A stretch of DNA of 64,000 nucleotides, taken from Vibrio sp. SCSIO 43135. Its GTDB lineage: Bacteria; Pseudomonadota; Gammaproteobacteria; Enterobacterales; Vibrionaceae. The position numbers were made by a program, and so were the translations under genes. How positions within the stretch are numbered: position 1 is the stretch's first letter; each line of letters begins with the position of its first letter. This document shows, one piece after another, positions 45,858 to 54,586 of this stretch. Under the pieces are notes generated by a model, which was not told the origin of the DNA, did no database searches, and saw only the letters and a program-made list of their open reading frames with translations. The DNA lies in the NCBI RefSeq assembly GCF_023716665.1, contig NZ_CP071860.1, forward strand, positions 124,001 through 188,000. Direction: 5' to 3'.

Positions 45858-46658
45858 TTAGAAGCCTTTGATGTTCTCAGCTTCTAGCTCTGTGAAGTAT
45901 TTAACTGTCTTCACTTTTAGCTCTTGAGTTGCAGGCTCATCACACACAATCACTGATTTAGGGTGAAGTTGTAGAGCAGACACTGTCCATAGGTGGTTCA
46001 CACTGCCTTCAACTGCAGCTTCAAGTGCTAGCGCTTTGTTATGGCCAGTAACAAGAATCATGATCTCTTCTGAGTCTAGTAGAGTACCAACACCGATAGT
46101 TAACGCGTACTTTGGTACTTGGCTGATGTCGCCATCGAAGAAGCGAGAATTCGCGATACGAGTGTCTTCAGTCAGCGTTTTGATACGAGTGCGTGAAGAA
46201 AGCGAAGATGCAGGCTCGTTGAATGCGATATGACCGTCGTTACCAACACCACCCATGAATAGGTTGATCTTGCCGTAAGACTTGATTTTGTCTTCGTAAC
46301 GTTTGCACTCAACTTCGTTGTTCTCTGCATTGCCATCTAGAAGGTTGATGTTCTCTTCTTGGATATCAATGTGATTGAAGAAGTTAGTGTACATGAACGT
46401 ACGGTATGACTCAGGGTGGTCCGCTGGAATACCAATGTACTCATCCATGTTAAATGTCACTACATGCTTAAAGCTTACTTCGCCAGCTTTGTGCAGTTCG
46501 ATAAGTGCTTTGTAAGTTGCTAGAGGTGTACCGCCAGTAGGTAGACCAAGAACGAATGGACGATCTGCAGTTGGTTTGAAATCGTTGATGCGTTTAACGA
46601 TGTGCGCTGCTGCCCACTTACCTACTTGTGCTGCTTGATTTAACGGGATAAGTCTCAT
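45858..46658 (-). CDS. nagB: Glucosamine-6-phosphate deaminase NagB
   Basis: A 266-residue hexamer-forming enzyme that converts glucosamine 6-phosphate to fructose 6-phosphate and ammonia, used in chitin and amino-sugar catabolism. Hallmarks are [16 protein letters not shown] (phosphate loop, about 41-56), FNMDEYIG (catalytic Asp), and [19 protein letters not shown] (His general base). The length equals that of E. coli NagB. No nagA or nagE gene lies beside it here, unlike in E. coli. Confidence 0.97.
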   Translation of the reverse strand: MRLIPLNQAAQVGKWAAAHIVKRINDFKPTADRPFVLGLPTGGTPLATYKALIELHKAGEVSFKHVVTFNMDEYIGIPADHPESYRTFMYTNFFNHIDIQEENINLLDGNAENNEVECKRYEDKIKSYGKINLFMGGVGNDGHIAFNEPASSLSSRTRIKTLTEDTRIANSRFFDGDISQVPKYALTIGVGTLLDSEEIMILVTGHNKALALEAAVEGSVNHLWTVSALQLHPKSVIVCDEPATQELKVKTVKYFTELEAENIKGF

Positions 46659-46700
46659 TTTTTGCCCCTAAGTATTGGATTTTTATGATGCTCTGAAACA

Positions 46701-46722
46701 TTAATTCGCATTATAAAATAAG
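46701..46722 (-). promoter_or_regulatory. Possible NagC operator of nagB
   Basis: TTAATTCGCATTATAAAATA resembles the NagC operator (TTAATTCG then an AAAWTAA block). It is 43 bp upstream of the nagB ATG. NagC control of nagB is known in other gamma-proteobacteria. The assignment is by pattern only. Apart from this site, the gap between nagB and the DUF3081 gene (46659-46969) shows no gene. Confidence 0.45.
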
Positions 46723-46969
46723 TTTTTGCGATCCGCCATTGTTTTAGGTCAATTTTTCACTTTTTGTTGTGAGAATATCCAGCCGTCACCGCTTTATAAG
46801 GTATTTATTGCTGTTTATTTGCTCGATTATTGCTGTGCGTGATGGCCTAAGGGGAATAAATTTATATGAGAAATTAAGCGCTATTTGACGCAGCTCAACT
46901 CTTGCCGTGGCGTCGATATCATTCGTCACCCATACTGATATTGTTGGCAAAGAAGAAGGAGGCGGAGCA

Positions 46970-47221
46970 ATGAAAAATCAATTGGATCCGACCAAAGTCC
47001 TACATGCTTATGAGCGTGTAATGGAAAGAGGGACACCAACCGAATACGGTAAGATCTATGATGGCGTAGAAGCGTTTTCTGATTACGACGGTTATAACCT
47101 GTATCTACGGGGCAATGGGGTAGAGCTGAAAGTCGGTTTTCACAATACTTACCACTTAGAATACGATCAGGAACATCTGCGTGACAGTTTCCTTAAGAAA
47201 GTTGCGCAGCTATCTAAATAG
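46970..47221 (+). CDS. DUF3081 family protein
   Basis: An 83-residue soluble protein that matches DUF3081, a small family of marine gamma-proteobacteria. The conserved part is VLHAYERVMERGTPTEYG, then YNLYLRGNGVELKVGFHNTYH. The start at 46970 has an excellent site (AAGGAGGCGG) 6-10 bp upstream; the frame is open further upstream to 46907. Function is unknown. Confidence 0.88.
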   Translation: MKNQLDPTKVLHAYERVMERGTPTEYGKIYDGVEAFSDYDGYNLYLRGNGVELKVGFHNTYHLEYDQEHLRDSFLKKVAQLSK

Positions 47222-47230
47222 CCGGCAATA

Positions 47231-47278
47231 AAAAAACAAGCCCCAGACCCTAGTTCTATATCTGGGTATCGGGGCTTG
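47231..47278 (-). terminator. Terminator of the maoP gene
   Basis: CAAGCCCC pairs with GGGGCTTG across an inner imperfect stem (AGACCC/GGGT). On the minus strand it ends in seven T residues. Confidence 0.8.
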
Positions 47279-47283
47279 CTATG

Positions 47284-47643
47284 TTAATCGTCTTCTAATA
47301 CTGGTTCAGCTTCGTAGTCATCGTTAGTTTCGATAGCAGAACGCTTACAACCATTTAGCGTGTGGAAACGCTTACGACCACGTGCCAGTTGGATGTATTT
47401 TAGCCAAACACGTTCTAGCTTGGTTTTGGCTTTATGTGGATGACTAAGCACTTTTAGAAAATGCTTTTCTTCCGCATTTTCTGGTGTGATGTCGCCCATT
47501 TCTAGGGCAAACATGGTGTCACCATAAAGTGTTAGGATTTCTTCTTCCGCAAGAGTAAAATCGCCAGACTTAGCAAAGCCACGTGGGAACTTTGTGTTGT
47601 CGTAGAATCGTTTCTTGCCATGGCGGAATTCAGTGTCGGACAT
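47284..47643 (-). CDS. maoP: Macrodomain Ori organisation protein MaoP (DUF413)
   Basis: A 119-residue protein of the DUF413 family. The core FYDNTKFPRGFAKSGDFTLAEEEIL (about 14-38) and LARGRKRFHTLNG (about 87-99) match E. coli MaoP (YifE), which is 112 residues and helps organise the Ori macrodomain. It is divergent from an HdfR-type gene, exactly as in E. coli. The start at 47643 has TGAGGT upstream; an earlier start would add 23 residues that the family lacks. Confidence 0.93.
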   Translation of the reverse strand: MSDTEFRHGKKRFYDNTKFPRGFAKSGDFTLAEEEILTLYGDTMFALEMGDITPENAEEKHFLKVLSHPHKAKTKLERVWLKYIQLARGRKRFHTLNGCKRSAIETNDDYEAEPVLEDD

Positions 47644-47790
47644 ATCAACCTCAGTGTATGACGCTATTGTAGGTAGTGTAATTTTTAAGGCGAAGTTATT
47701 GGTAAATCGCACAAATGAAAATCAAATTATTTTTGTGGTTTCGATTAATCTTGCTGATTAATATTTCATCAATATTGCAGAGAGCAACAA

Positions 47791-48681
47791 ATGGACGTAA
47801 AAGTCTTTAGAACCTTTCTTGAAGTCGCAAAAGCCAAGCATTTTGGACGCGCCGCAGAAAACCTCTACATCACTCAGGCAGCCGTCAGTGCGCGCATTAA
47901 ACAACTCGAAAGTTACTTTGATACTCAATTGTTTACTCGTGATAGAAACAACATCAAATTGACCTCTTCTGGGGAGCGTTTGATCAGTTATGCGGAAGTC
48001 ATGGTATCGACGCTGCAACAAGCAAAGCTAGAGCTATCGTTAGAAAGTGGTAAGGCTTTACAGCTGACACTTGGCGGTACGCCTAATATTTGGGATGCGT
48101 ACTTACAGAACTGTTTGAGTGTTGTGACAGATTCATTTGGTGGTTACGGCTTTATGGCTGAAGTGATGGGGCGAGAGCAGCTCAATCGTCAACTTCTTGA
48201 ACGTACCTTGGATATGGCGTTTGCGTTCGACCAAATAAAAGCGGAAGAACTGCATTGCAAAAAAGTCGCGGATTTAGTGTTGGTATTGGTGTCGACTCAA
48301 GAGGATTGTGTCGATACCGTGTTTGATTCTAAATACGTGTATGTGGATTGGGGAACGCGCTTTGCTTCCGAGCATGCAGATCGCCATCCAAAAGTACCAG
48401 CACCGTACCTACGAACCTCAACGGCACGTATCGCACTCGATTTTATTCTAGAGAAGGGAGGAAGTGCGTACTTACCTGTCTCACTGGTTGAGCCATTTAT
48501 CAATTCAGGGCAACTGTTTAATGTCACTGGGGTCAAAGAATGGCAAAGGCCAATTTATCTCAGCTACCGTAAAAATAGCTCTTCAGTTGAAGCGATTACT
48601 CAAGTGGAAGAACTGGTTAAAGATATTGATCCGCTTACAGCATATTCTCTGCAGCAAGCAGGTGAAGTCGCGTCTGATTAG
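47791..48681 (+). CDS. hdfR: LysR family regulator HdfR
   Basis: A 296-residue LysR regulator. Its N-terminus (MDVKVFRTFLEVAKAKHFGRAAENLYITQAAVSARIKQL) is close to HdfR (H-NS-dependent flhDC regulator) of E. coli. The divergent maoP-hdfR pair supports orthology. In enterobacteria HdfR represses flhDC; vibrios lack flhDC, so the targets here must differ. It is slightly longer than E. coli HdfR (279). Confidence 0.9.
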   Translation: MDVKVFRTFLEVAKAKHFGRAAENLYITQAAVSARIKQLESYFDTQLFTRDRNNIKLTSSGERLISYAEVMVSTLQQAKLELSLESGKALQLTLGGTPNIWDAYLQNCLSVVTDSFGGYGFMAEVMGREQLNRQLLERTLDMAFAFDQIKAEELHCKKVADLVLVLVSTQEDCVDTVFDSKYVYVDWGTRFASEHADRHPKVPAPYLRTSTARIALDFILEKGGSAYLPVSLVEPFINSGQLFNVTGVKEWQRPIYLSYRKNSSSVEAITQVEELVKDIDPLTAYSLQQAGEVASD

Positions 48682-48696
48682 CAATAAATGAACTGT

Positions 48697-48725
48697 CCAT
48701 CCTCATCGATTGCGGATGAGGATGG
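48697..48725. repeat. Inverted repeat between hdfR and a convergent small gene
   Basis: An 11-bp perfect stem CCATCCTCATC with a 7-nt loop, 16 bp after the hdfR stop codon. No T run on either strand. It may act as a Rho-assisted terminator or mRNA-end hairpin for both genes. Confidence 0.55.
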
Positions 48726-48736
48726 AAAACTAACCT

Positions 48737-48940
48737 CTACAAATTCATTAAGCTTTCCAGAGATTCATCAATGGTATTGAAGTGATAAGAGTGGATGTTT
48801 GAGCCATCGCTGGCATCGATTTTTATCGCGGAGATTTCATCGCTATGATTGTTCTCGATGACCCCTAGTGAGTGTTCGACAGAGTCGCAGGTGATTTCCA
48901 TGTGGTTGCGAAGCACAATTACGCATCTTTCCAGATCCAT
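48737..48940 (-). CDS. Small protein of unknown function
   Basis: A 67-residue protein starting MDLERCVIVLRNHMEITCDSVEHSLG. The ATG at 48940 has AAGGA at a proper distance, and the gene is followed by the hairpin at 48697-48725, both of which support a real gene. It is acidic, without signal peptide or membrane segment. Two cysteines are near residues 6 and 17. No family is recognised. Confidence 0.65.
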   Translation of the reverse strand: MDLERCVIVLRNHMEITCDSVEHSLGVIENNHSDEISAIKIDASDGSNIHSYHFNTIDESLESLMNL

Positions 48941-49264
48941 AGCCAATTCCTTGTAGCAGACGTTGTAGATTTTTTTGTTTGTTGTGTTTTTTTCTCTATA
49001 ACTTTAGTTTATCCCCAAAATAATGCCAGATTGGTTCCAAAATCATCGTTTCCATTATCGTTTTTTTATTTAAGCATATTGGTTGGGGCCGTGATTACAG
49101 CTTGAGATTCATAGTGTTACAAGTGAGGTATAGGGGACTGGCTTGCAGAAAATTATTTCTGACTTTATGTGGCTTGGGTAAGGTAGAGTTCCGAAAGTGG
49201 CTAAAACACCGTAATCTGTGTAGTAAGATAGCTCTATTGGAAGATGATGCTTAAGGGTGAAAAA
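48941..49264. other. Intergenic region between the small gene and the Ada-AlkA gene
   Basis: About 320 AT-rich bases. A short open frame on the plus strand is not supported by a ribosome site. I see no clear Ada box. It should hold two divergent promoters. Confidence 0.4.
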
Positions 49265-50623
49265 ATGGGAGAGACCAGCGCAGTGCTATGCCCGTCGCAA
49301 TGTCAAAAAGCGCGTATGGCTCGCGATGTCCGCTACGATGGCCGCTTTTACGTTGCAGTGAAAACAACTGGTATATTCTGCCGCCCTATTTGCCCGGCTA
49401 ATTTGCCTAAAGAAGAGAACGTCGAGTATTTCTCCAACCAAGCTCAAGCACTGCAAGCAGGCTATCGACCTTGTTTACGTTGTCGTCCAGACAGTGCGCC
49501 TAGCTCTTGGGCGTGGAAAGGCGTTGAAACGACGTTTGCCAGAGCGGTAACCCTAATAGAAGAAGGCGCACTTCAGAATGGCACACTCGCCATGTTGGCT
49601 GAGAGGCTTGGGATCACTGATCGTTATCTTCGTCAGTTATTTCAATCTCACTTGGGTATGTCGCCTAAGCAGTATGCTCAGTATCATCAGTTGATGTTTG
49701 CAAAACAACTGCTGCATTCCAGTGTGATGAAGGTGGGGGATATCGCTTTTGCGTGCGGGTTTAATAGCGTTAGGCGGTTCAACGATGCGTTTCAAAAGCA
49801 TCTTAAGCTAACCCCAAGCCAAGTACGTAAAACAGATAGTCAACTAAGTTCGTCTAATTCAATCTGTTTAGCAGTGCGTGCGCCTTTTAATTGGCACCAA
49901 ATGCTCGCGTTTTATCGGCTGAGAGCCGTGGAAGGGATTGAGCAGGTAACGGATACCAGCTACCAAAGGTCTTTTGTCTTAAATGGCAGTAAAGGTTGGT
50001 TTCAGGCCGAATTGCAGGGCGAAACCTTAAAGGTAGAGTTTGAATTAGAGGATATCCGTCAGTTGCGCAATTTAGTGGTTCAACTGCGGCGCATGTTTGA
50101 CTTAGATGCAGACAGTGCGTTGATTGAACGCCAACTGCGAGAATTAGATGCCAATATTGTGTTGCATTCAGGCCTTAGAATTCCAGGAGTGTGGGATTGT
50201 TGGGAGGCAGGCGTGAGAGCCATATTAGGTCAGCAGGTTTCAATTAAAGCCGCTATCGGTCAGTTGAACTTATTGGTGCAGACACTGTGCCCAAATCATA
50301 AAGCGTTTCCGACTCCAGAGATGGTGATGGCGGCTGATCTCAGTTTTTTGCGCATGCCAAATAGCCGCAAAGAAACACTTCAACGGTTTGCTCTCTATAT
50401 GAACGACAATAGAGATGCCGACCCGAATGAGTGGCTGGCCATCAAAGGAATCGGCCCTTGGACGGTGAATTATGCACGCCTTCGAGGTCAGTCCCAGCCT
50501 GATTGTTTCTTAGATTCTGACTTAGTTGTGAAGAAAGCGCTGCAACGCTTTCCTAAGTTGAGTAAAGCATCGGTTGCTCCCTGGGGCAGCTATGCGACCT
50601 TCCATTGTTGGAGTCATTTCTAA
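49265..50623 (+). CDS. Ada metal-binding/AraC HTH fused to AlkA DNA glycosylase
   Basis: A 452-residue fusion for alkylation repair. Residues 1-80 form the Ada N-terminal zinc domain, with ligands Cys39, Cys43, Cys70 and Cys73 (CRPIC and CLRCRPD), where the first can accept a methyl group from phosphotriesters. An AraC helix-turn-helix follows (about 85-190), then an AlkA-type part with a helix-hairpin-helix (GIGPWTVNYARLRG) and the catalytic Asp in CFLDSDLVVKKAL. It should sense damage, activate genes and excise 3-methyladenine. The start could also be the ATG at 49244. It overlaps the Ogt gene (TAATG). Confidence 0.92.
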   Translation: MGETSAVLCPSQCQKARMARDVRYDGRFYVAVKTTGIFCRPICPANLPKEENVEYFSNQAQALQAGYRPCLRCRPDSAPSSWAWKGVETTFARAVTLIEEGALQNGTLAMLAERLGITDRYLRQLFQSHLGMSPKQYAQYHQLMFAKQLLHSSVMKVGDIAFACGFNSVRRFNDAFQKHLKLTPSQVRKTDSQLSSSNSICLAVRAPFNWHQMLAFYRLRAVEGIEQVTDTSYQRSFVLNGSKGWFQAELQGETLKVEFELEDIRQLRNLVVQLRRMFDLDADSALIERQLRELDANIVLHSGLRIPGVWDCWEAGVRAILGQQVSIKAAIGQLNLLVQTLCPNHKAFPTPEMVMAADLSFLRMPNSRKETLQRFALYMNDNRDADPNEWLAIKGIGPWTVNYARLRGQSQPDCFLDSDLVVKKALQRFPKLSKASVAPWGSYATFHCWSHF

Positions 50624-51099
50624 TGAATTACTACACTGAATATCAAAGCCCTATGGGATGCGTGACTGTGCAAGCTAACGAGCAAGGCTTATTGGGAGTC
50701 TGGTTCGAAATTCACACCACAAAACCGGAACAATTAGGGCAAAGAGATGAGAGTTTTCCTATACTTAGCCAAGCTGTTGCACAGCTAGATGAGTACTTCT
50801 CGGGAAGCAGAAAGCAATTTGAGTTACCGCTTGCTGCGAAAGGGACAGATTTCCAGATGAAGGTATGGCAAGCGCTAACCACTATTCCTTACGGAGAGGT
50901 ATGGAGCTACCAAGATCTGGCTAATGCAATTGGTAACCCTAAAGCCGTACGAGCGGTTGGTTTAGCCAATGGTAAGAACCCAATATCGGTAGTGGTACCC
51001 TGCCATCGAGTGATAGGCAAGTCTGGTAAACTGACCGGATACGCCGGTGGCGTTGAACGTAAAGCGGCTTTGCTAAAATTAGAAGGGTATACCAGGTAA
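50623..51099 (+). CDS. ogt: Methylated-DNA--protein-cysteine methyltransferase
   Basis: A 158-residue suicide enzyme that removes the methyl group from O6-methylguanine. The acceptor Cys127 is in VVPCHRVIG. The recognition helix region (GEVWSYQDLANAIGNPKAVRAVG) is complete, and a short N-terminal domain is present as in Ogt. Its ATG overlaps the stop codon of the Ada-AlkA fusion, so both are co-translated. This complements the fusion, which lacks its own C-terminal methyltransferase domain. Confidence 0.94.
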   Translation: MNYYTEYQSPMGCVTVQANEQGLLGVWFEIHTTKPEQLGQRDESFPILSQAVAQLDEYFSGSRKQFELPLAAKGTDFQMKVWQALTTIPYGEVWSYQDLANAIGNPKAVRAVGLANGKNPISVVVPCHRVIGKSGKLTGYAGGVERKAALLKLEGYTR

Positions 51100-51114
51100 A
51101 TAAAGAGGGCAGCT

Positions 51115-51486
51115 ATGGTGAAAGGATTCATCTTTGCAGTGCTGGTATTGATGTTACAAGGGTGCGATCGAGAAAAACTTGAAAGGATCGCAGATGCAGA
51201 CACGTATGAATTCTCAGGGCTGTATACCAATCAGTACAATCAAGACACGCTGACATTTAAAGATGGCTACGTTAGTTTCGAAACTCGCGGGGTATTAGTG
51301 AGTAGAAGCTATCGAGTGGACGATGGGCATGTGCTGATCAAGTTCGCCAATAACTCCAAGGAAAAGCGTGAAGATCTCGTTATGCGTATTCATGGTAATG
51401 GAGAGCTTCTTACCTGCAGTGCTTGTGCTAAGTACAATATGATGAATATTTGGGTTAAGGAACTGTATATCTCAGAGTCACCTTGA
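51115..51486 (+). CDS. Small lipoprotein of unknown function
   Basis: A 123-residue protein with a lipoprotein signal (lipobox LQGC, Cys17). The mature part is beta-rich (FSGLYTNQYNQDTLTFKDGYVSFETRG) and has a CSAC motif near residues 101-104. It starts 15 bp after ogt with a good AGAGGG site and may be in the same transcript. No family is recognised; there is no reason yet to link it to DNA repair. Confidence 0.75.
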   Translation: MVKGFIFAVLVLMLQGCDREKLERIADADTYEFSGLYTNQYNQDTLTFKDGYVSFETRGVLVSRSYRVDDGHVLIKFANNSKEKREDLVMRIHGNGELLTCSACAKYNMMNIWVKELYISESP

Positions 51487-51572
51487 ACTTGAATCGGTGA
51501 CGCCGCGCTTTGACGCCATTTGGGTACAACACTTGGTTTTAGCGTATAACCATTGGTTTTCGGGCATAAGAG

Positions 51573-51602
51573 TGCCGCAACTGAAGCGTTTCAGTTGCGG
51601 CA
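51573..51602. terminator. Hairpin between the lipoprotein gene and nhaD
   Basis: A 13-bp perfect stem TGCCGCAACTGAA with a 4-nt loop, but weak T runs. It lies between convergent genes. Confidence 0.7.
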
Positions 51603-51614
51603 TTCTTAGTTTAA

Positions 51615-53063
51615 CTAACTAAACAGGTGTCCGTTCAGCATCATATGGACTGCGATACTGGCAGCATACCCCAAGCCGATAATAGGAGCCCACTTCAAAT
51701 GGCCGAAGAAAGTGTACTTGCCATGCGCTGCTCCCATCAATGCTACCCCAGCCGCAGAGCCGATTGACAATAAGCTACCACCTACGCCTGCAGTTAGCGT
51801 TACCAATAGCCAGTTACCCATATCCATGGCAGGCTCCATGGTTAAAACGGCAAACATCACAGGGATGTTATCGACGATGGCCGACAGGATACCCACCATA
51901 ACGTTAGCCCAGATCGGGTCCCATTGGGTGTACATGATCTCTGAAATTACACCTAAATAGCCAAGTAGGCTCAAGCCACCGACACACATCACCACGCCGT
52001 AGAAGAACAGTAATGTGTCCCACTCCGCGTGGGATACTCGGCGGAATACATCGAAAGGTACTACAGAGCCCAAGCGCTTCAGCGCGTGGTCGTCGCGATT
52101 AGCAATAGCGGCTGCTGCTTTTTTCGCTAAAGAGTGTTTAAGCGTACGGCGAAGGAAGAAGCCAAAGAACTGCAGATATGCAAGGCCCATCATCATCCCG
52201 ATAACTGGTGGGAAGTGGAGAACGGCGTGGAACGCAACGGCAGTGGCAATGGTAAGAATGAACAAGCCGACAATGCGTCTCGCACCGCGTTTTAGCTCGA
52301 CATGCTGGTGGATGGTGTCAGGTTTTTGGTTCGGAATGAACCATGACATGATCACTGCAGGCACAATGTAGTTCACCACAGACGGTAAAAATAGCGGCAT
52401 GAACTCAGAGAATGAAACATGGCCTGCTTGCCAAACCATCAGAGTAGTAATATCACCAAAAGGACTGAACGCACCGCCTGCATTGGCGGCAATAACAATG
52501 TTGATACAGGCGAGGTTAATAAAGCGCGGGTTGTCGCCAGCCACTTTCATCACAACGGCACACATCAGTAATGCTGTCGTGAGGTTATCTGCGATAGGAG
52601 AGATGAAAAACGCGAGAATACCGGTGAGCCAAAATAAGGTTTTAAAGTTGAAGCCTTTGCCTGTCATCCACGCTTGCAGCGCATCGAACAGCCTTCGTTC
52701 TTCCATCGCACTGATGTACGTCATCGCAACCAGCAAGAATAATAACAGTTCAGCGTATTCGAGTAAGTTGTGTTCGAGCGCAGCCTTGGCTAAATCGATT
52801 TGACCGTGTTGCTGATATACGTAACCAATGATCGCCCATATGATTCCAGCTGCAAGCAAAACGGGCTTTGATTTTCGAAGTTGTAAGTATTCTTCAAGCA
52901 TCACCAGGGTATAAGCACAACCAAAAATCAGTAGGCAGAGGTAGCCTATCCCTGATTGAGTCAGATCCAGATAACCCGATGTTGATTGCGAGGCGAATGC
53001 CTGTAGAGGGGAAAGTACGCCCAAAATGGCGAGTCCATAAAGCCCGATTTTCATTTGCTGCAC
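51615..53063 (-). CDS. nhaD: Sodium/proton antiporter NhaD
   Basis: A 482-residue inner-membrane protein with about 12 helices. It belongs to the ion transporter superfamily (ArsB/NhaD). Hallmarks are FLLVAMTYISAMEERRLFDAL (about 112-132), FISPIADNLTTALLMCAV, NIVIAANAGGAFSPFGDITTLMVW and GILSAIVDNIPVMFAVL. In Vibrio, NhaD expels sodium or lithium at alkaline pH. The ATG at 53063 has TGGAG upstream. It is transcribed alone. Confidence 0.95.
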   Translation of the reverse strand: MQQMKIGLYGLAILGVLSPLQAFASQSTSGYLDLTQSGIGYLCLLIFGCAYTLVMLEEYLQLRKSKPVLLAAGIIWAIIGYVYQQHGQIDLAKAALEHNLLEYAELLLFLLVAMTYISAMEERRLFDALQAWMTGKGFNFKTLFWLTGILAFFISPIADNLTTALLMCAVVMKVAGDNPRFINLACINIVIAANAGGAFSPFGDITTLMVWQAGHVSFSEFMPLFLPSVVNYIVPAVIMSWFIPNQKPDTIHQHVELKRGARRIVGLFILTIATAVAFHAVLHFPPVIGMMMGLAYLQFFGFFLRRTLKHSLAKKAAAAIANRDDHALKRLGSVVPFDVFRRVSHAEWDTLLFFYGVVMCVGGLSLLGYLGVISEIMYTQWDPIWANVMVGILSAIVDNIPVMFAVLTMEPAMDMGNWLLVTLTAGVGGSLLSIGSAAGVALMGAAHGKYTFFGHLKWAPIIGLGYAASIAVHMMLNGHLFS

Positions 53064-53371
53064 TCCATTTGCTGCTAATGACTACCTATAGTAAAGAGTT
53101 CTACCTTTGCTTGGTGTGATACAGCTCGGAAATGGTTGATTAGACGCCACTTTTGTCACCATTTTGTAGCATGGGTGCTGCCGATTTATTACCGAAAGGT
53201 AGAGCCTGTGTACCGAGCTATATGGGCTTCTGGGGGTAGTATCACAAATTCCCGAATTGATTTGGCTAGGCAATTTTGTTCGGTAAGGTTCTTGATTTGG
53301 GTCATCTCGTCGATACCACTTTCGAGTGAGTATCTTATGTGTTCTGTTCCACATAAAAATCGAGGTAGATT
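53064..53371. other. Divergent promoter region, nhaD / yjiH
   Basis: About 308 bp. Overlapping short open frames on both strands lack ribosome sites and recognisable sequence, so I call no gene. It should hold the divergent promoters; no operator is recognised. Confidence 0.4.
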
Positions 53372-54109
53372 ATGACAAGTCCTACTGAACAAGGACGCAA
53401 AGTTACGCTCGGCAGTTACATTGCTTTAGCGTTTGCGGTGGTTTTCTTTTCTGGCTTACTTCAATCGAGCGAGTGGTATGGTGTATTTGACTTCACCACC
53501 CTTAATGGCTCGTTCGGTAAGGTTGCTTACGATGTAACGGAAACAGCAGATGGCATCAATGCTGCGACAACATCACTACGTGGCCAAGGCGGCAGTGGCG
53601 CTCGTGATGGCTTCATTTTTGCGTTAACGCTGATCCCAACCGTCATGTTTGCGCTAGGCATGATTAACGTGCTTGAACATTACGGTGCACTTGATGCTGC
53701 GCGTAAGCTACTTACTCCTCTACTACGCCCGCTAATGGGTATTCCTGGTAACTCTGGCCTTGCACTCATTGCTTCTCTTCAAAGTACCGATGCTGGTGCA
53801 GCAATGACACGTCAGCTCAAAGACGAAGGGCATTTAACCAAACGCGAAACCGACGTGTTCACTATGTTCCAGTTTACCGCTGGAGCCACTATCGTGAACT
53901 TCTTCTCTTCGGGTGCAGTGCTATTCACGTTGACTATGGCTGATGGTTCTCTAGCAGTAACTTCATCGATTGGCTTAGCCGTAGCAATCATGTTCATCTT
54001 CAAATTCGTTGGCGCGAACTTGTTCCGCATCTACTTAAACATCACTGAAGGCAAAGAAGATAAAGATCAGCAAGGCAAGCCACAAAACATGAAAGAGGAG
54101 ACAGCGTAA
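53372..54109 (+). CDS. yjiH: YjiH family nucleoside-recognition (gate) membrane protein
   Basis: A 245-residue membrane protein with a nucleoside-recognition/gate domain (about 85-215). GNSGLALIASLQSTDAGAAMTRQLKDEG is the gate signature. It matches E. coli YjiH in length and pattern, and it overlaps a YjiG-type gene (TAATG), as in E. coli, where yjiH-yjiG lie next to the isoaspartyl dipeptidase iadA. Here an M20 peptidase replaces iadA. The pair probably forms a two-part transporter, perhaps for peptides or nucleoside-like solutes; unproven. Confidence 0.85.
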   Translation: MTSPTEQGRKVTLGSYIALAFAVVFFSGLLQSSEWYGVFDFTTLNGSFGKVAYDVTETADGINAATTSLRGQGGSGARDGFIFALTLIPTVMFALGMINVLEHYGALDAARKLLTPLLRPLMGIPGNSGLALIASLQSTDAGAAMTRQLKDEGHLTKRETDVFTMFQFTAGATIVNFFSSGAVLFTLTMADGSLAVTSSIGLAVAIMFIFKFVGANLFRIYLNITEGKEDKDQQGKPQNMKEETA

Positions 54110-54576
54110 TGAGTGAAGTGAAAGCGAAAAAACCAATGGTGACAGACATCTTCGTCGAAGGTGCGAAAAAAGGCTGGGTTATCGCCACTACATCAACCGT
54201 TCCAAATGTATTGATGGCGTTTGTGATTATCAAAGCGCTGCAAATTACAGGTGCGCTGGATCTAATGGGATCGGTGTTCTCTCCAATCATGGCGGTATTT
54301 GGTCTGCCGGGTGAAGCTGCGGCGGTACTTATTGGTGCTTGGATGTCGATGGGCGGCGCGGTAGGCGTTGTGATCACCTTGTTTGACCAAGGCATTCTTA
54401 ACGGTACTCATATCGCAATTCTTGCTCCGGCTATTTACCTTATGGGGTCTCAGGTTCAGTACATGGGGCGTATTATGGGTCCAATTGGTACAGAAGGTCG
54501 TTACATTCCAGTCATGATCGGTATTTCTGTACTGAATGCCTTCGGTGCCATGTTCGTCATGAACATTTTGCTGTAG
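54109..54576 (+). CDS. yjiG: YjiG family membrane protein
   Basis: A 155-residue membrane protein of the same gate superfamily, matching E. coli YjiG (153 residues). Features include FGLPGEAAAVLIGAWMSMGGAVGVVITLFDQG (about 64-95). The start codon overlaps the yjiH stop codon, so the two are co-translated and likely form a complex. A peptidase gene begins 10 bp downstream. Confidence 0.87.
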   Translation: MSEVKAKKPMVTDIFVEGAKKGWVIATTSTVPNVLMAFVIIKALQITGALDLMGSVFSPIMAVFGLPGEAAAVLIGAWMSMGGAVGVVITLFDQGILNGTHIAILAPAIYLMGSQVQYMGRIMGPIGTEGRYIPVMIGISVLNAFGAMFVMNILL

Positions 54577-54586
54577 GGGGAACGCG

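Noticed and set aside
48872..49105. 77-codon plus-strand open frame overlapping the small minus-strand gene
   Set aside because: No ribosome site; hydrophobic residues come from AT-rich intergenic sequence.
53136..53375. Open frames on both strands between nhaD and yjiH
   Set aside because: Mutually overlapping, without ribosome sites or family likeness.
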